From Alphaproteobacteria bacterium (GTDB taxonomy: Bacteria > Pseudomonadota > Alphaproteobacteria > UBA2966 > CAIVPW01): a stretch of 64,000 nt of DNA. The position numbers were made by a program, and so were the translations under genes. Shown piece by piece: positions 26,411 to 34,827 of this stretch (its first letter is position 1; each line of letters starts with the position of its first letter). The notes beneath the pieces are model-generated. The model was not told the DNA's origin, searched no databases, and saw only the letters and a program-made list of their open reading frames with translations. The stretch spans positions 186,001 through 250,000 of the forward strand of contig CANKGV010000001.1 of NCBI GenBank assembly GCA_947481575.1, read 5' to 3'.

Positions 26411-27061
26411 CTATTCGGCCGCCAAGAGACGCAGGCGCTTGGCCACCTGCGGACGCCAGCGCTCGGACAGCGCTGCGGTGCGGCCGAGCAGTTCCAGGCG
26501 CTCGCGCGGACCGCCCTCGCCGTACAGCAGGTCGACGGCTTCGCGCACGCTCATACCTTCGGCGCCGCGCGATTGGCGCGTAAACGCATCGCCCGCCCCC
26601 ACTTCGCCGGTTTGCAGGACGCGCAGGTAGAACCCATTGCGGCGGCTGGCGAGGAAGCGATCGGGGAACTTCGCGTCGCCCATGCGCAGCCCGAGCGTGG
26701 CGCACGGGATGCGCGGCTGGGTGACCTGGACCTCCGCTCCGCCGACACGGAACACATCGCCGATCCAGACCGCGTCCTCACGGATACCGGTAACGGTCAG
26801 GTTTTCGCCGAACTGGCCGTAGGGGAACGTGCGGCCCTCTTCGGCCTGCCACAGCGGATAGTGATCGGCGGAATAGAGGTAGACCGCGCCATCGGGGCCG
26901 CCGTGAACTTTCAGGTTGCCCTGGGCGTCGCCGGCGAGGCCGAGTTCACCCATCCACACGCGGCCGGTGACGGGCGATTTGCCAATGCCGGTGCGCAGCA
27001 TGACGCCGCGCCGGTTCTTCACATCCTGCAGCGCGCCGACGGAGACGGCGACGACCTGCAT
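26411..27061 (-). CDS. MOSC-domain protein (YiiM-like)
   Basis: The 216-aa protein is a stand-alone MOSC domain protein of the YiiM type, related to the molybdenum cofactor sulfurase C-terminus. It shows DAQGNLKVHGGPDGAVYLY, the FGENLTVTG block and the conserved Cys in PRIPCATLGLRMG. Family members handle molybdenum-cofactor-dependent reduction or sulfur transfer; no substrate can be inferred here. Start ATG 27061 lies 5 nt after the zinc-ribbon gene stop. Confidence 0.88.
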   Translation of the reverse strand: MQVVAVSVGALQDVKNRRGVMLRTGIGKSPVTGRVWMGELGLAGDAQGNLKVHGGPDGAVYLYSADHYPLWQAEEGRTFPYGQFGENLTVTGIREDAVWIGDVFRVGGAEVQVTQPRIPCATLGLRMGDAKFPDRFLASRRNGFYLRVLQTGEVGAGDAFTRQSRGAEGMSVREAVDLLYGEGGPRERLELLGRTAALSERWRPQVAKRLRLLAAE

Positions 27062-27066
27062 GGCGC

Positions 27067-27249
27067 TCAATGCCCGCCGGACGCCTTGGCGCCCGGCTTC
27101 AGCTCGAAGCGGCGGTCGCAATAGGGGCATTCGACGAAGCCATCGTGACCGACGGTCAGAAACACGCGCGGATGGTCGTGGGTAGGCCCATCGCATTTCA
27201 CGTTGGGCGTGTCGACGAAGACGGTTTCCGGCGGCGCGGTGATCACCAT
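27067..27249 (-). CDS. Small zinc-finger protein, NDUFS6-like
   Basis: The 60-aa protein matches the alphaproteobacterial CHCC zinc-finger family related to the NDUFS6 subunit of mitochondrial complex I. Ligands appear to be the Cys in VKCDGPTHDHPRVFL, an adjacent His, and the pair in ECPYCDRRF. It is likely a complex I accessory subunit, though no nuo genes are near. It leads a three-gene run with the MOSC and exported-propeller genes. Confidence 0.88.
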   Translation of the reverse strand: MVITAPPETVFVDTPNVKCDGPTHDHPRVFLTVGHDGFVECPYCDRRFELKPGAKASGGH

Positions 27250-27356
27250 GCGTACCCCTGCAATGTGCCCGGCGTGGTTGCGGGTCCGGACAGGGCGATG
27301 ATACCCATTGGTCCCGCGCGATCAACGCCCTACCCGCCCGAACGGAGCTCCGGCCC

Positions 27357-28298
27357 ATGGATTCAGCGCCGCCTGCGGCCGCCATCGTCGCCCAGGGCCT
27401 GACCAAGACCTATGGCGCACGCGGCAAGCGCCCGGCGGTGCAGGCGCTGAAGGCGGTCGACCTCAGCATTCCGACCGGGTCGTTCTTCGGCCTGCTGGGT
27501 CCGAACGGGGCGGGCAAGTCCACGTTCATCAACATCCTGGCGGGGCTGGTGAAGAAATCCGCCGGCACCGTGAGCGTGTGGGGCCACGACCTGGACAGCG
27601 ACATGCGGCGCGCCCGGGCCAGCATCGGCGTGATGCCGCAGGAGTTGAACCTGGACCCGTTCTTCACGGCGTTCGAGGCGGTGGAATTCCAGGCCGGGCT
27701 GTACGGCGTGCCGAAGCCGGAACGCCGCACGGCCGAGATATTGGACATGCTGCGGCTGACCGATGTGGCCCAAGCATGGTCGCGCAGCCTATCGGGCGGC
27801 ATGCGGCGGCGCTTGCTGCTGGCCAAGGCGATGGCGCACACGCCGCCGGTGCTGGTGCTGGATGAGCCCACCGCCGGGGTAGACGTGGAGCTGCGCCACC
27901 TGCTGTGGAGCAACCTGAAGCGCCTGAACGGCGAAGGCGTGACCATCCTGCTGACCACCCACTATCTGGAAGAAGCAGAAGAACTGTGCGACCGGATCGC
28001 CATCATCCACCGCGGCCAGCTGGTGGCGAGCGAAACCACGGCGCAGATGGTGCGCCGCATCGACCGCAAGGAAATGCACCTGAAGCTTGGCCATGCCCCG
28101 GCAGCGATGCCGCAGTCCCTGGCCAAGTTCGATCCGGAGTTGCGGCCCGACAACACCCTGGTGGTGCGCTATGCCCCGAGCCGCACCAGCGTGGCGGAAG
28201 TGCTGGCGGCGGTGCAGGCCGGCAACCTGGAGATTCTTGACCTCACCACCGAGCAGAGCGACCTGGAAGAGGTATTCCTGGCGCTGACCTCCGGGTAG
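27357..28298 (+). CDS. ABC transporter ATP-binding protein (YadG/CcmA type)
   Basis: The 313-aa ATPase has Walker A GPNGAGKST, the Q-loop MPQE, signature LSGGMRRR, Walker B VLVLDEPTAG and the switch His in LLTTHYLEE. The extra C-terminal region ends in EEVFLALTSG, typical of ATPases paired with ABC-2 permeases such as YadG/YadH. A permease gene would normally follow, but the next feature is a tRNA and a minus-strand gene, so the partner is missing locally. Confidence 0.92.
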   Translation: MDSAPPAAAIVAQGLTKTYGARGKRPAVQALKAVDLSIPTGSFFGLLGPNGAGKSTFINILAGLVKKSAGTVSVWGHDLDSDMRRARASIGVMPQELNLDPFFTAFEAVEFQAGLYGVPKPERRTAEILDMLRLTDVAQAWSRSLSGGMRRRLLLAKAMAHTPPVLVLDEPTAGVDVELRHLLWSNLKRLNGEGVTILLTTHYLEEAEELCDRIAIIHRGQLVASETTAQMVRRIDRKEMHLKLGHAPAAMPQSLAKFDPELRPDNTLVVRYAPSRTSVAEVLAAVQAGNLEILDLTTEQSDLEEVFLALTSG

Positions 28299-28332
28299 TC
28301 AGGCATGCCCCGCGGCGCTATGGTGCGCGCAC

Positions 28333-28408
28333 GCGCCCGTAGCTCAGTGGATAGAGTATTGGCCTCCGAAGCCAAGGGTCGCAGGTTCGAATCCTGCCGG
28401 GCGCGCCA
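28333..28408 (+). tRNA. tRNA-Arg (anticodon CCG)
   Basis: The 76-nt cloverleaf folds fully: acceptor stem GCGCCCG with CGGGCGC, a D arm, anticodon stem TTGGC/GCCAA with loop CTCCGAA (anticodon CCG), T stem GCAGG/CCTGC with TTCGAAT, discriminator G and an encoded CCA end. It reads CGG codons. It begins 34 nt after the ABC gene. I saw no integrated element at its 3' end; a GCCACCG/CGGTGGC hairpin follows at 28414-28434. Confidence 0.97.
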
Positions 28409-28449
28409 GTCTCGCCACCGAAGCCGCCGGTGGCCGCGGACGAACTCCG

Positions 28450-29289
28450 CTAAGTCGCCTCCCGGACCTCGTGGCCGGGGCCCCATTTCGTGATGGTTTG
28501 GCGGCACGCCTTGGCAACATAGCTGCAGAACGGTTGCTGTTTGCCGCCAGCATGGTGGGCGTGGTCGATATCGAAGCGGCCAACGTTGACCAGCAAGGGC
28601 CGCAACCCCTTTTCGCGGTCGATGATTGCGGCCAGCCCCAGGTAGGCCCGCAACTTTTCGACGCGCTTGCCCTCCGCGGTCTCCACCGCCCAGCCGCATT
28701 CTCCCGGCGCGATGCACGGCACCACGGCACCGAGCTCTCCGGATATCAGGTCATTGACCGAGGCGCGGCGGCCGGTGCTGGCCTGCATCCAAAACACATT
28801 GAACTCGGGATCCTGGACTTGCCATTGGCCGGTGGCGGGATTGAGCACGCCAAGGAACGTGTGGGACGGGTAGCCGTCGGCCAGGGCGTAGACAACGTCG
28901 GTGCGGGTATCAAACCCGAGTTGCTCCAAGACCGCCTGCATGAGTTCGGCGCGGCTCGCGCATTCCATGTGCGGGGGGAGCTCCGTTCCCAGGGAGAACG
29001 CGACCATCCGCCCGATCACCGCCGGCAGGTCGTGCCAGTACGAATAGAATTCGTCGTCGACCTCGTGGACACTGTTGGTGTTGATGAACGAGCGCACCCG
29101 GTCGACCTGTTCGTCGAACGGCATGTCGGACCGCACCCCCGCCAAGGTGAGAAGTTGGACGACGCCGTCGGAGACCGCGGCGGTGCGCGCCAGCGCGCTC
29201 TGAATGTGAACCGCCGCCGCCGTGGCCGCTGCCAAAGCGACAGCCGCTGCCAACGCTTTGGTGAACTTCTTCAAACCCGCGAATCGCAT
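28450..29289 (-). CDS. Exported transglutaminase-like cysteine-protease-fold protein
   Basis: The 279-aa protein has a basic N-terminus, then a hydrophobic Ala-rich segment suggesting export or membrane anchoring. The core resembles transglutaminase-like proteins: a Cys in HMECASRAELMQ, a His in GYPSHTFLGV and an Asp in WQVQDPEFNVFW come in the right order for a Cys-His-Asp triad. A Cys-rich C-terminal part (PCIAPGECGW, then FCSYVAKAC) may carry disulfides in the periplasm. It lies 15 nt after the response regulator and is probably in one operon with it. The substrate is unknown. Confidence 0.7.
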   Translation of the reverse strand: MRFAGLKKFTKALAAAVALAAATAAAVHIQSALARTAAVSDGVVQLLTLAGVRSDMPFDEQVDRVRSFINTNSVHEVDDEFYSYWHDLPAVIGRMVAFSLGTELPPHMECASRAELMQAVLEQLGFDTRTDVVYALADGYPSHTFLGVLNPATGQWQVQDPEFNVFWMQASTGRRASVNDLISGELGAVVPCIAPGECGWAVETAEGKRVEKLRAYLGLAAIIDREKGLRPLLVNVGRFDIDHAHHAGGKQQPFCSYVAKACRQTITKWGPGHEVREAT

Positions 29290-29304
29290 CGGTGCCCCCC
29301 TCCG

Positions 29305-30012
29305 TCAGTCCCGCCCCGGCCGGTACAGATAGCCGAAGCCCGGAACGGTCTTGATCACCTGCGGGTGCTTTGGGTCGTCGCCGATCTTCTTGCGCAGCCG
29401 ACCCACGACAACGTCGATGACACGCTCCCCCGGCGCGTCGCCGGTGCGAGCCAGCGCATCGAGCAGGTGATCGCGGCTTAGCACCCGGTTGGGCGCGCGC
29501 GCAAGAGCCACCAACACACTGTACTCCGACGGTGTAAGACTCACTTCGGCGCCGTTGGCCAGTGTCAAGGAATGGGCCTCCAGGTTCAGCCGGACGCTCC
29601 CCAGCGCCATAGACTCGGATTGCGCCTGCGCCGGGGTACCGCGCGACCGCGCCAGCAGGTTTTCGATGCGCAGCGTCATCTCGCGCGGGTCGAACGGCTT
29701 GACCAGGTAGTCGTCGGCGCCGATCTCCAGGGCGGCGAGACGGTCGCCGTGGCCGGTACGGGCGGTCAGCACGATGATCGGCGTTTCGTAGCGCGCCCGG
29801 AACTGCCGCGCGACGGCAATGCCGTCTTCGTCGGGCAGCCCAAGATCGAGCAGCAGGATATCGATCCGGTCGGTATCGAGAATACGCCACATAGCCCCGG
29901 CACTGCCGACCGCAGTGACGCTGTAGCCACTCTCCTGCAGGAAGGCGGTGAGCAGGCTTTGAACCATCTCGTCGTCTTCAACGATGAGAACGTGGGTGGC
30001 GCGGTGCGGCAT
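29305..30012 (-). CDS. Orphan OmpR-family response regulator
   Basis: The 235-aa regulator has an N-terminal receiver (acidic pocket VEDDE, phosphoacceptor Asp in LLLDLGLPDEDG, Thr in VLTARTG, Lys in LVKPFD) and a winged-helix DNA-binding domain ending VPGFGYLYRPG. No histidine kinase is next to it; the cotranscribed gene is the transglutaminase-like protein. A 10-bp-spaced direct repeat lies 32 nt upstream of its start, between it and the divergent Sel1 gene, suggesting autoregulation and control of that neighbour. Confidence 0.92.
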   Translation of the reverse strand: MPHRATHVLIVEDDEMVQSLLTAFLQESGYSVTAVGSAGAMWRILDTDRIDILLLDLGLPDEDGIAVARQFRARYETPIIVLTARTGHGDRLAALEIGADDYLVKPFDPREMTLRIENLLARSRGTPAQAQSESMALGSVRLNLEAHSLTLANGAEVSLTPSEYSVLVALARAPNRVLSRDHLLDALARTGDAPGERVIDVVVGRLRKKIGDDPKHPQVIKTVPGFGYLYRPGRD

Positions 30013-30043
30013 AGAACTAGCAACGGTGCGGTAACCGCCGCGT

Positions 30044-30063
30044 TTTTACAAGCTTTTACAAAA
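30044..30063. promoter_or_regulatory. Tandem direct repeat, candidate response-regulator site
   Basis: TTTTACAAGC is followed directly by TTTTACAAAA, eight identical bases repeated at a 10-bp period. This is the arrangement bound head-to-tail by OmpR/PhoB-type dimers. It lies between the orphan response regulator (start 30012) and the divergent Sel1 gene (start 30132). Confidence 0.6.
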
Positions 30064-30131
30064 CTGTTGCACGGCCTACGCGGGTTTGGAGCACCGGGTC
30101 GCCATTCTCCTTAAACAACAGGAGACCCGCC

Positions 30132-30797
30132 ATGTTCACCCGTTTCGCCCTCGCCCTGCTTTTGGCCTGCCTCACGGCACTGCCGGCCCGTGCCGACGGC
30201 GTTCGCGAGGCGCTGGGCGAACTGCGGACGGGCAATTTCGGTGCGGCGGCCGACGCGTTGGACGGCCCGAGCAAGGCCGGCGAGATCGCCGCCATGAACA
30301 ACTTGGCGTTTCTATATGTCGTCGGCAAAGGCGTGGACCGCGACTTGGCGAAGGCGTTGGACCTGCTGGTGCCGATGGCAAACGCCGGGTGGGCGCTGGC
30401 GCAATACAATCTGGGCATCGTCTATTCAACCCAGCCGGACATTCTGGCCGACCCCGCGGCAGCCCAGGAAATCGCCACCACCTGGTTCCGCGCAGCAGCC
30501 CACGGCGGCCACGTGCAGGCGCAGTTTCAGTTGGGCGTGCGCTCGTACCTCGGCACTGGCACCGAGAAGGACGGCCCGGCTGCCCTCGCTTGGCTGGCGC
30601 TGGCCCGTCAACATGCGGACCCGGCGCTGGTGGGCCAGATCGACAAGCTGATCCTGGTGCTGCGCAAGGTACTCACCGACCAGGAAATCCAAGCCGCGAG
30701 CACGCTGGCGAAGGCGATCGGCCCGACCCTGCCCGCCCCCAAGACGGACGGCGTGGCGACCGCGCAAGTGCTGACCACCCAAACGGCCGGCCGCTAG
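30132..30797 (+). CDS. Exported Sel1-repeat protein
   Basis: The 221-aa protein has a signal peptide (LALLLACLTALPARA) and about four Sel1-like/TPR helical repeats: AMNNLAFLYVVGKGVDRD, ALAQYNLGIVYS, HVQAQFQLGVRSYLG and similar. Sel1 repeats bind proteins, so this is probably a periplasmic adaptor or envelope-stress component. It diverges from the orphan response regulator with the tandem repeat between them. A second Sel1-type gene follows 71 nt later. Confidence 0.82.
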   Translation: MFTRFALALLLACLTALPARADGVREALGELRTGNFGAAADALDGPSKAGEIAAMNNLAFLYVVGKGVDRDLAKALDLLVPMANAGWALAQYNLGIVYSTQPDILADPAAAQEIATTWFRAAAHGGHVQAQFQLGVRSYLGTGTEKDGPAALAWLALARQHADPALVGQIDKLILVLRKVLTDQEIQAASTLAKAIGPTLPAPKTDGVATAQVLTTQTAGR

Positions 30798-30868
30798 CCG
30801 AACCCTCGTTGCGGCCCGGCGGCGGTTGCGAGATCATCACGGCAGAGTTCCTCCTGCCCGGTGATCCC

Positions 30869-31360
30869 ATGTTGCGTTGGTCTGCCGTTACCGCCCTTGC
30901 CGTTGGAATCAGCGTGGCTGTGCCCGCGTGGGGGGCGCCGATCGACGATGCGCTGGCGGCCTATGCCGGCGGCAACTATGCCGCGGCGATGACCGTAGCC
31001 AAACCGCTGGCGGAAGCAGGCGACGCGCGCGCGCAGACGCTGGTGGGCCGCATGATCCACTTGGGCCAAGGCACCGTTTCGGACGATCCGCTCGCACAGG
31101 TGTGGTTCTTGAAGGCGGCGCGCCAGGGCAACGCCGAAGCGCAGCTTGCCACCGCGAAGCTTTATGAGCTCGGCGAAGGCATCAACCAGAACATGGGCGA
31201 GGCGTACGCCTGGGCAGCCACCGCCGCGCAACTGGGGCTGGCGGACGCGGTGACCTACCGCGACACCGTGGCGACCTACATCAGCGGGACCGAACTGGCG
31301 CAAGCCAAACGCGACGCCGCCAAGTATTGGGACGACTACGGCGCGCCGTTCAAGAAATAG
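30869..31360 (+). CDS. Exported small Sel1-repeat protein
   Basis: The 163-aa product begins with a signal peptide ending AWG-A and contains Sel1-like repeats (RAQTLVGRMIHLGQGT, NAEAQLATAKLYELGEG, AWAATAAQLGL). It is smaller than the Sel1 protein upstream but similar in plan, so the two may be an old duplication. Start ATG 30869 matches the signal peptide; a longer upstream frame is a shadow of the first Sel1 gene. Confidence 0.8.
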   Translation: MLRWSAVTALAVGISVAVPAWGAPIDDALAAYAGGNYAAAMTVAKPLAEAGDARAQTLVGRMIHLGQGTVSDDPLAQVWFLKAARQGNAEAQLATAKLYELGEGINQNMGEAYAWAATAAQLGLADAVTYRDTVATYISGTELAQAKRDAAKYWDDYGAPFKK

Positions 31361-31375
31361 CCGCCGGGCGAACCC

Positions 31376-32452
31376 CTAGAGGTGGTAGCGCAGCCCGATC
31401 AGGAAGTTGTGCACCATCACCTCGGTCGTGAACTCGTCCAGCGCGGTGTCGGTGAGGGCCGGGCTTCCGCCGGAGAAGAGACGGTAGGACGCATCCAGCG
31501 AGAACCGCGGCGAGAGCGGGTAGGTTGCGCCGAACCCAAGCTGGTAGGCGAACGCGAAGGCGCTGTCGCTGGCCGTGACGACGCCAGGAGCGGCGACATC
31601 GGTGAACGCGGTCCGCGCCATGCCGATGCCGATGAGCCCGTAGGGGCGCAGCTTGGTGCGCAGGTCGAGCCGGTACACGCCGTTCACCAACAGGCCGAGG
31701 GTGCTGACCGTCCCGGTGGCGGTGGCGGCGGTGCCGCCCGACGGCGTGATCGTATCCGGGGTCGTGGTGCGCCAGTTCAGTTCGGTCTCCAACGCCCAGG
31801 CCGGGGTGGCCTGGAAGCCGACCAGGATGTCGCCGCCGTAGCCGGTGCCGAATTCCAGCGAGTTGTGGACGTTGGTGCCCGAGTTGCTGGCGGCGGAATA
31901 GGTGGCCATGCCGAGATCGCCACCGATGTAGGTGTGGCCGACAGCGAATCCGGCGGCGGGCCCGGCAAACGTGGGCTTGGGCGGCAGCGAAGCGGCGGGA
32001 CGGATTTCGACGGGCGCGGGGGCCGCGCGCGGGGGCGCGGCGGGAGCCGGGGCGGCCTGCGCTTGCTGCACGGGCGCGGGCGCCGGTTGCGCCGACAGGC
32101 GCGGCGGCGGCACGGCGATGGGCGCGCCGGGTTGGACCGGCGCAGCCGCGACCGGCGCAGGCGGCGGTAGCGGAGCCTGGGTTGGTGCCGCAGCGCGTGG
32201 CGCCGGAGCGGGCACAGGTGCGGGCGCGACCACATTCGCGGTGGCCGCCACAGGAGCGGCGGCGGGCGTTGCGGCGCGGGCGGGGGCAGCGGCCGGTGCT
32301 GGCGTCGGGGCCGGAGTGGCAACACCCCAGAACTGGTTGGCGAACGGATCCTGGCCGAAGATCATGTTGATCTCGGCGGCGAAGGCCGGACTGGCCAGCA
32401 GCCCTACCCCCAGCGCCACACCACAGGCCCGCATACCACTGCGCCGCACCAT
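31376..32452 (-). CDS. Outer-membrane beta-barrel protein with a long Pro/Ala linker
   Basis: The 358-aa protein has a signal peptide, a short conserved head (EINMIFGQDPFANQFWG), a roughly 110-residue Pro/Ala-rich linker, and a C-terminal porin-like barrel of the Omp25/opacity type (HTYIGGDLGMATYS, alternating strands, ending FLIGLRYHL with a terminal aromatic/hydrophobic pattern). The linker could span the periplasm or bind peptidoglycan; that is inference. Start ATG 32452 has GGGGGAGA upstream; ATG 32467 is the alternative. It converges on the second Sel1 gene. Confidence 0.78.
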   Translation of the reverse strand: MVRRSGMRACGVALGVGLLASPAFAAEINMIFGQDPFANQFWGVATPAPTPAPAAAPARAATPAAAPVAATANVVAPAPVPAPAPRAAAPTQAPLPPPAPVAAAPVQPGAPIAVPPPRLSAQPAPAPVQQAQAAPAPAAPPRAAPAPVEIRPAASLPPKPTFAGPAAGFAVGHTYIGGDLGMATYSAASNSGTNVHNSLEFGTGYGGDILVGFQATPAWALETELNWRTTTPDTITPSGGTAATATGTVSTLGLLVNGVYRLDLRTKLRPYGLIGIGMARTAFTDVAAPGVVTASDSAFAFAYQLGFGATYPLSPRFSLDASYRLFSGGSPALTDTALDEFTTEVMVHNFLIGLRYHL

Positions 32453-32529
32453 TCCCGTCTCCCCCATAAAAGCGGGCGTACCCTACCCGATCGCTGCAAG
32501 TGTGCGAAGAGTACGGCGAATGGCGGAAG

Positions 32530-33300
32530 CTAAGGTTTGCGGACCGCTGCCGCGTGCCAGCGGCGGATCATCGCGAGATCGATACAGGCCTCACCCATCG
32601 CATCGCCGGAACGGAACTGCGCCGGCGCGTCGGGCTCGCCGAAGCAATCGGCCACGGCCAGCGCGCCCTCGAACGTTTGGTCGTCGGTGTAGCTGGAATA
32701 GGTGATTACGGTCGGGATGCCGGCACCCAGCGCGGAGAACAATCCGTTGCGGGAATCTTCCAGCGCCACGCACTGCCCTGGGGGCAGGTCTAGCTGCGCG
32801 AGCGTCCATTGGTAGATGTCGGGCGCGGGCTTCTTCTTCGGCACGATGTTGCCGGCGCCGACCACCTCAAACCAATCCATGCGCACCGCATCGCGCGAGT
32901 TGTTGATCAGCGCGGAGACGTTCGCGGGACTGGTGGTGGTGGAGATGGCGAGGCGGATACCGGCCTCGCGCGCCTCCGTGAGCAGCCGCTCGACGCCGGG
33001 CCGCAGCGGGATTTCGCCGCGCTCCATTGCCGCGACATAGTGCACGGTCTTGGCCTTGTGCAGCGCCTTCACCATATCGGCGAATCCGGCAGCCTCGGCG
33101 TCCTTGGGCCGGTCCGTCAGCACGAAGTGGGTGATGCGTTCCACGCCGCCGGTCACTTTGAGCAGCTGGCGATATTTCGCCTGGCTCCACTCCCACGGCA
33201 ATCCGAACTCGGCAAACGTACGGTTGAACGCGTGCCGGTGCGCCTCTTCGGTTTCCGCCAGAGTGCCATCCACGTCCCACAGGAGTGCTTCGAGCGCCAT
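32530..33300 (-). CDS. HAD-family phosphatase, CbbY type
   Basis: The 256-aa hydrolase has the nucleophile Asp motif DVDGTLAETEE, the Thr motif AISTTTSPANV, the Lys in PKKKPAPDIY and the acidic motif ALEDSRNG. These are the four HAD signatures, and the cap position matches CbbY-like sugar-phosphate phosphatases. CbbY removes the inhibitor xylulose-1,5-bisphosphate in Calvin-cycle bacteria, but no Calvin gene is in the window, so the substrate remains open. Confidence 0.88.
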   Translation of the reverse strand: MALEALLWDVDGTLAETEEAHRHAFNRTFAEFGLPWEWSQAKYRQLLKVTGGVERITHFVLTDRPKDAEAAGFADMVKALHKAKTVHYVAAMERGEIPLRPGVERLLTEAREAGIRLAISTTTSPANVSALINNSRDAVRMDWFEVVGAGNIVPKKKPAPDIYQWTLAQLDLPPGQCVALEDSRNGLFSALGAGIPTVITYSSYTDDQTFEGALAVADCFGEPDAPAQFRSGDAMGEACIDLAMIRRWHAAAVRKP

Positions 33301-33364
33301 GACGTTCTCCCCGCTTTCACCGCCCGCTTGGGCGCGTTAGGGCGCGGAGAATACACTAGGCGGG

Positions 33365-33844
33365 ATGGAGGACGGCACTCCCCTGACCGGCCCGGATGCG
33401 CCGCTGGACGGCGCCGCGTTGGCGCGCGGCGTGGCGCGGCTGTTTGCCGATTTGGGCTACGCTGTGCTGACCGAATTTGCGTTGGCGACGGGGCGCCGGG
33501 CCGACGTGGCAGGCTTGGGCCGCGACGGCGTGTTCGCCATTGCCGAAGTGAAATCGTCCCTCGCCGACTTCCGCGCCGACCGCAAATGGCACGAGTACCG
33601 GCCGTTCTGCGACGTGTTCTACTTCGCGGTGTCCGAAGACTTCCCGCGGGCGGTGTTGCCGGAGGATGCGGGCTTGATCATCGCCGACCGGTTCGGCGGC
33701 ACGGTTGTTCGCCCCGCGGCGCCGGTGACGCTGAATGCCGCGCGACGACGCGCGCTGACGCTGCGGTTCGCGCGCACTGCCGGGTTCCGGCTGGAATACC
33801 ACGTGGACCCGCGCCGCGCGGCGCTGCCGGACGACAGCGCCTAG
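33365..33844 (+). CDS. mmcB: MmcB-family DNA repair protein
   Basis: The 159-aa protein belongs to the MmcB (DUF1052) family, an alphaproteobacterial marker implicated in mitomycin C resistance in Caulobacter. The PD-(D/E)xK-like core is visible as RRADVAGLG, then FAIAEVKSSLADFRADRKW, giving D...ExK. Its TAG stop shares CTAG with the convergent hldD stop. Placement beside an unrelated LPS gene suggests it is its own transcription unit. Confidence 0.9.
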   Translation: MEDGTPLTGPDAPLDGAALARGVARLFADLGYAVLTEFALATGRRADVAGLGRDGVFAIAEVKSSLADFRADRKWHEYRPFCDVFYFAVSEDFPRAVLPEDAGLIIADRFGGTVVRPAAPVTLNAARRRALTLRFARTAGFRLEYHVDPRRAALPDDSA

Positions 33845-34827
33845 CGGTACTGATTGGGCTGCTGCAGGTAGTCGCGCACGTAGCTGCCGACACCCGCTTC
33901 CAGCGACGTGAACGGCGCGGTGTAGCCGGCCGCCCGCAGGCGGTCCATGCGGGCCTGGGTGAAGTACTGGTAGCGGGCACGGAGCGCTTCGGGCGTATCG
34001 ACCCAGTCGATGCGCGGCTTCTTGCCTAGCGCGGTGAACACGGCGGTCGCGAGGTCGTGGAACGTGCGGGCCTTGCCCGTGCCGAGGTTGAACAGCCCCG
34101 ACACTTCGGGGTGATCGAACAACCACAGCATGACGTCAACGCAATCCTGCACGCAGACGAAATCGCGCAACTGGCCGCCGTCGGCGTATTTCGGATTGTG
34201 GGAGCGGAACAGCGTCACCGCCTCGCCCGCCGAAGCGGACTGCCACACCTGGTGCGCGACCGAGCGTTGCGCGCCCTTGTGGTACTCGTTCGGGCCATAG
34301 ACGTTGAAGAACTTCAGTCCGACCGACTGCGGCGGCGCGCTCACCCCGTTCGCCGTCATGCGCGCGACGCGGCGGTCGAACAAGTGCTTGGACCAGCCAT
34401 AGGCATTGAGCGGGCGGAGCTTCGCCAGTGCGGCGGGCGACGCGTCGTCATCAAACCCTTGGGCGCCGTCACCGTAGGTGGCGGCGGACGACGCGTAGAC
34501 CATGCGCACATTGTTGGCGGCGCACCACTCCCACAGGGCGAGCGAAAACAGGTAGTTGTTTTCGATCAGCAGGCCGGTGTCGGTTTCCGTCGTCTCGGAG
34601 ATCGCGCCCATGTGGAACACCATGTCCACCGCGCGTGCATTGCCGCGCAGAAAATCGAACAGGCGCTCCGGCGGCACGATCGCGGAGAGTTCGCGCGCCG
34701 CCACATTCTGCCAGCGCAGATCGCGGCCCATGCGGTCGCACACCAGGGTTTCGGTTTCGCCGCGCGCTTCCAGCGCCGCGACCAAATTGGAGCCGATGAA
34801 CCCGGCGCCGCCGGTGACGATGATCAT
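33841..34827 (-). CDS. hldD: ADP-glyceromanno-heptose 6-epimerase
   Basis: HldD (RfaD) converts ADP-D-glycero-D-manno-heptose to the L-glycero form, the last step in making the core heptose of LPS. The 328-aa protein is a short-chain dehydrogenase-type epimerase with GGAGFIGSN at the N-terminus and the YGWSK catalytic Tyr-Lys; FFNVYGPNEYHKG is a family block. ATG 34827 overlaps the hldE stop by 4 nt. It ends the minus-strand run that starts upstream with regB. Confidence 0.94.
   Translation of the reverse strand: MIIVTGGAGFIGSNLVAALEARGETETLVCDRMGRDLRWQNVAARELSAIVPPERLFDFLRGNARAVDMVFHMGAISETTETDTGLLIENNYLFSLALWEWCAANNVRMVYASSAATYGDGAQGFDDDASPAALAKLRPLNAYGWSKHLFDRRVARMTANGVSAPPQSVGLKFFNVYGPNEYHKGAQRSVAHQVWQSASAGEAVTLFRSHNPKYADGGQLRDFVCVQDCVDVMLWLFDHPEVSGLFNLGTGKARTFHDLATAVFTALGKKPRIDWVDTPEALRARYQYFTQARMDRLRAAGYTAPFTSLEAGVGSYVRDYLQQPNQYR

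Noticed and set aside
28333-28450. Integration site at the tRNA-Arg 3' end
   Set aside because: No integrase or repeated tRNA tail is present, and base composition does not change.
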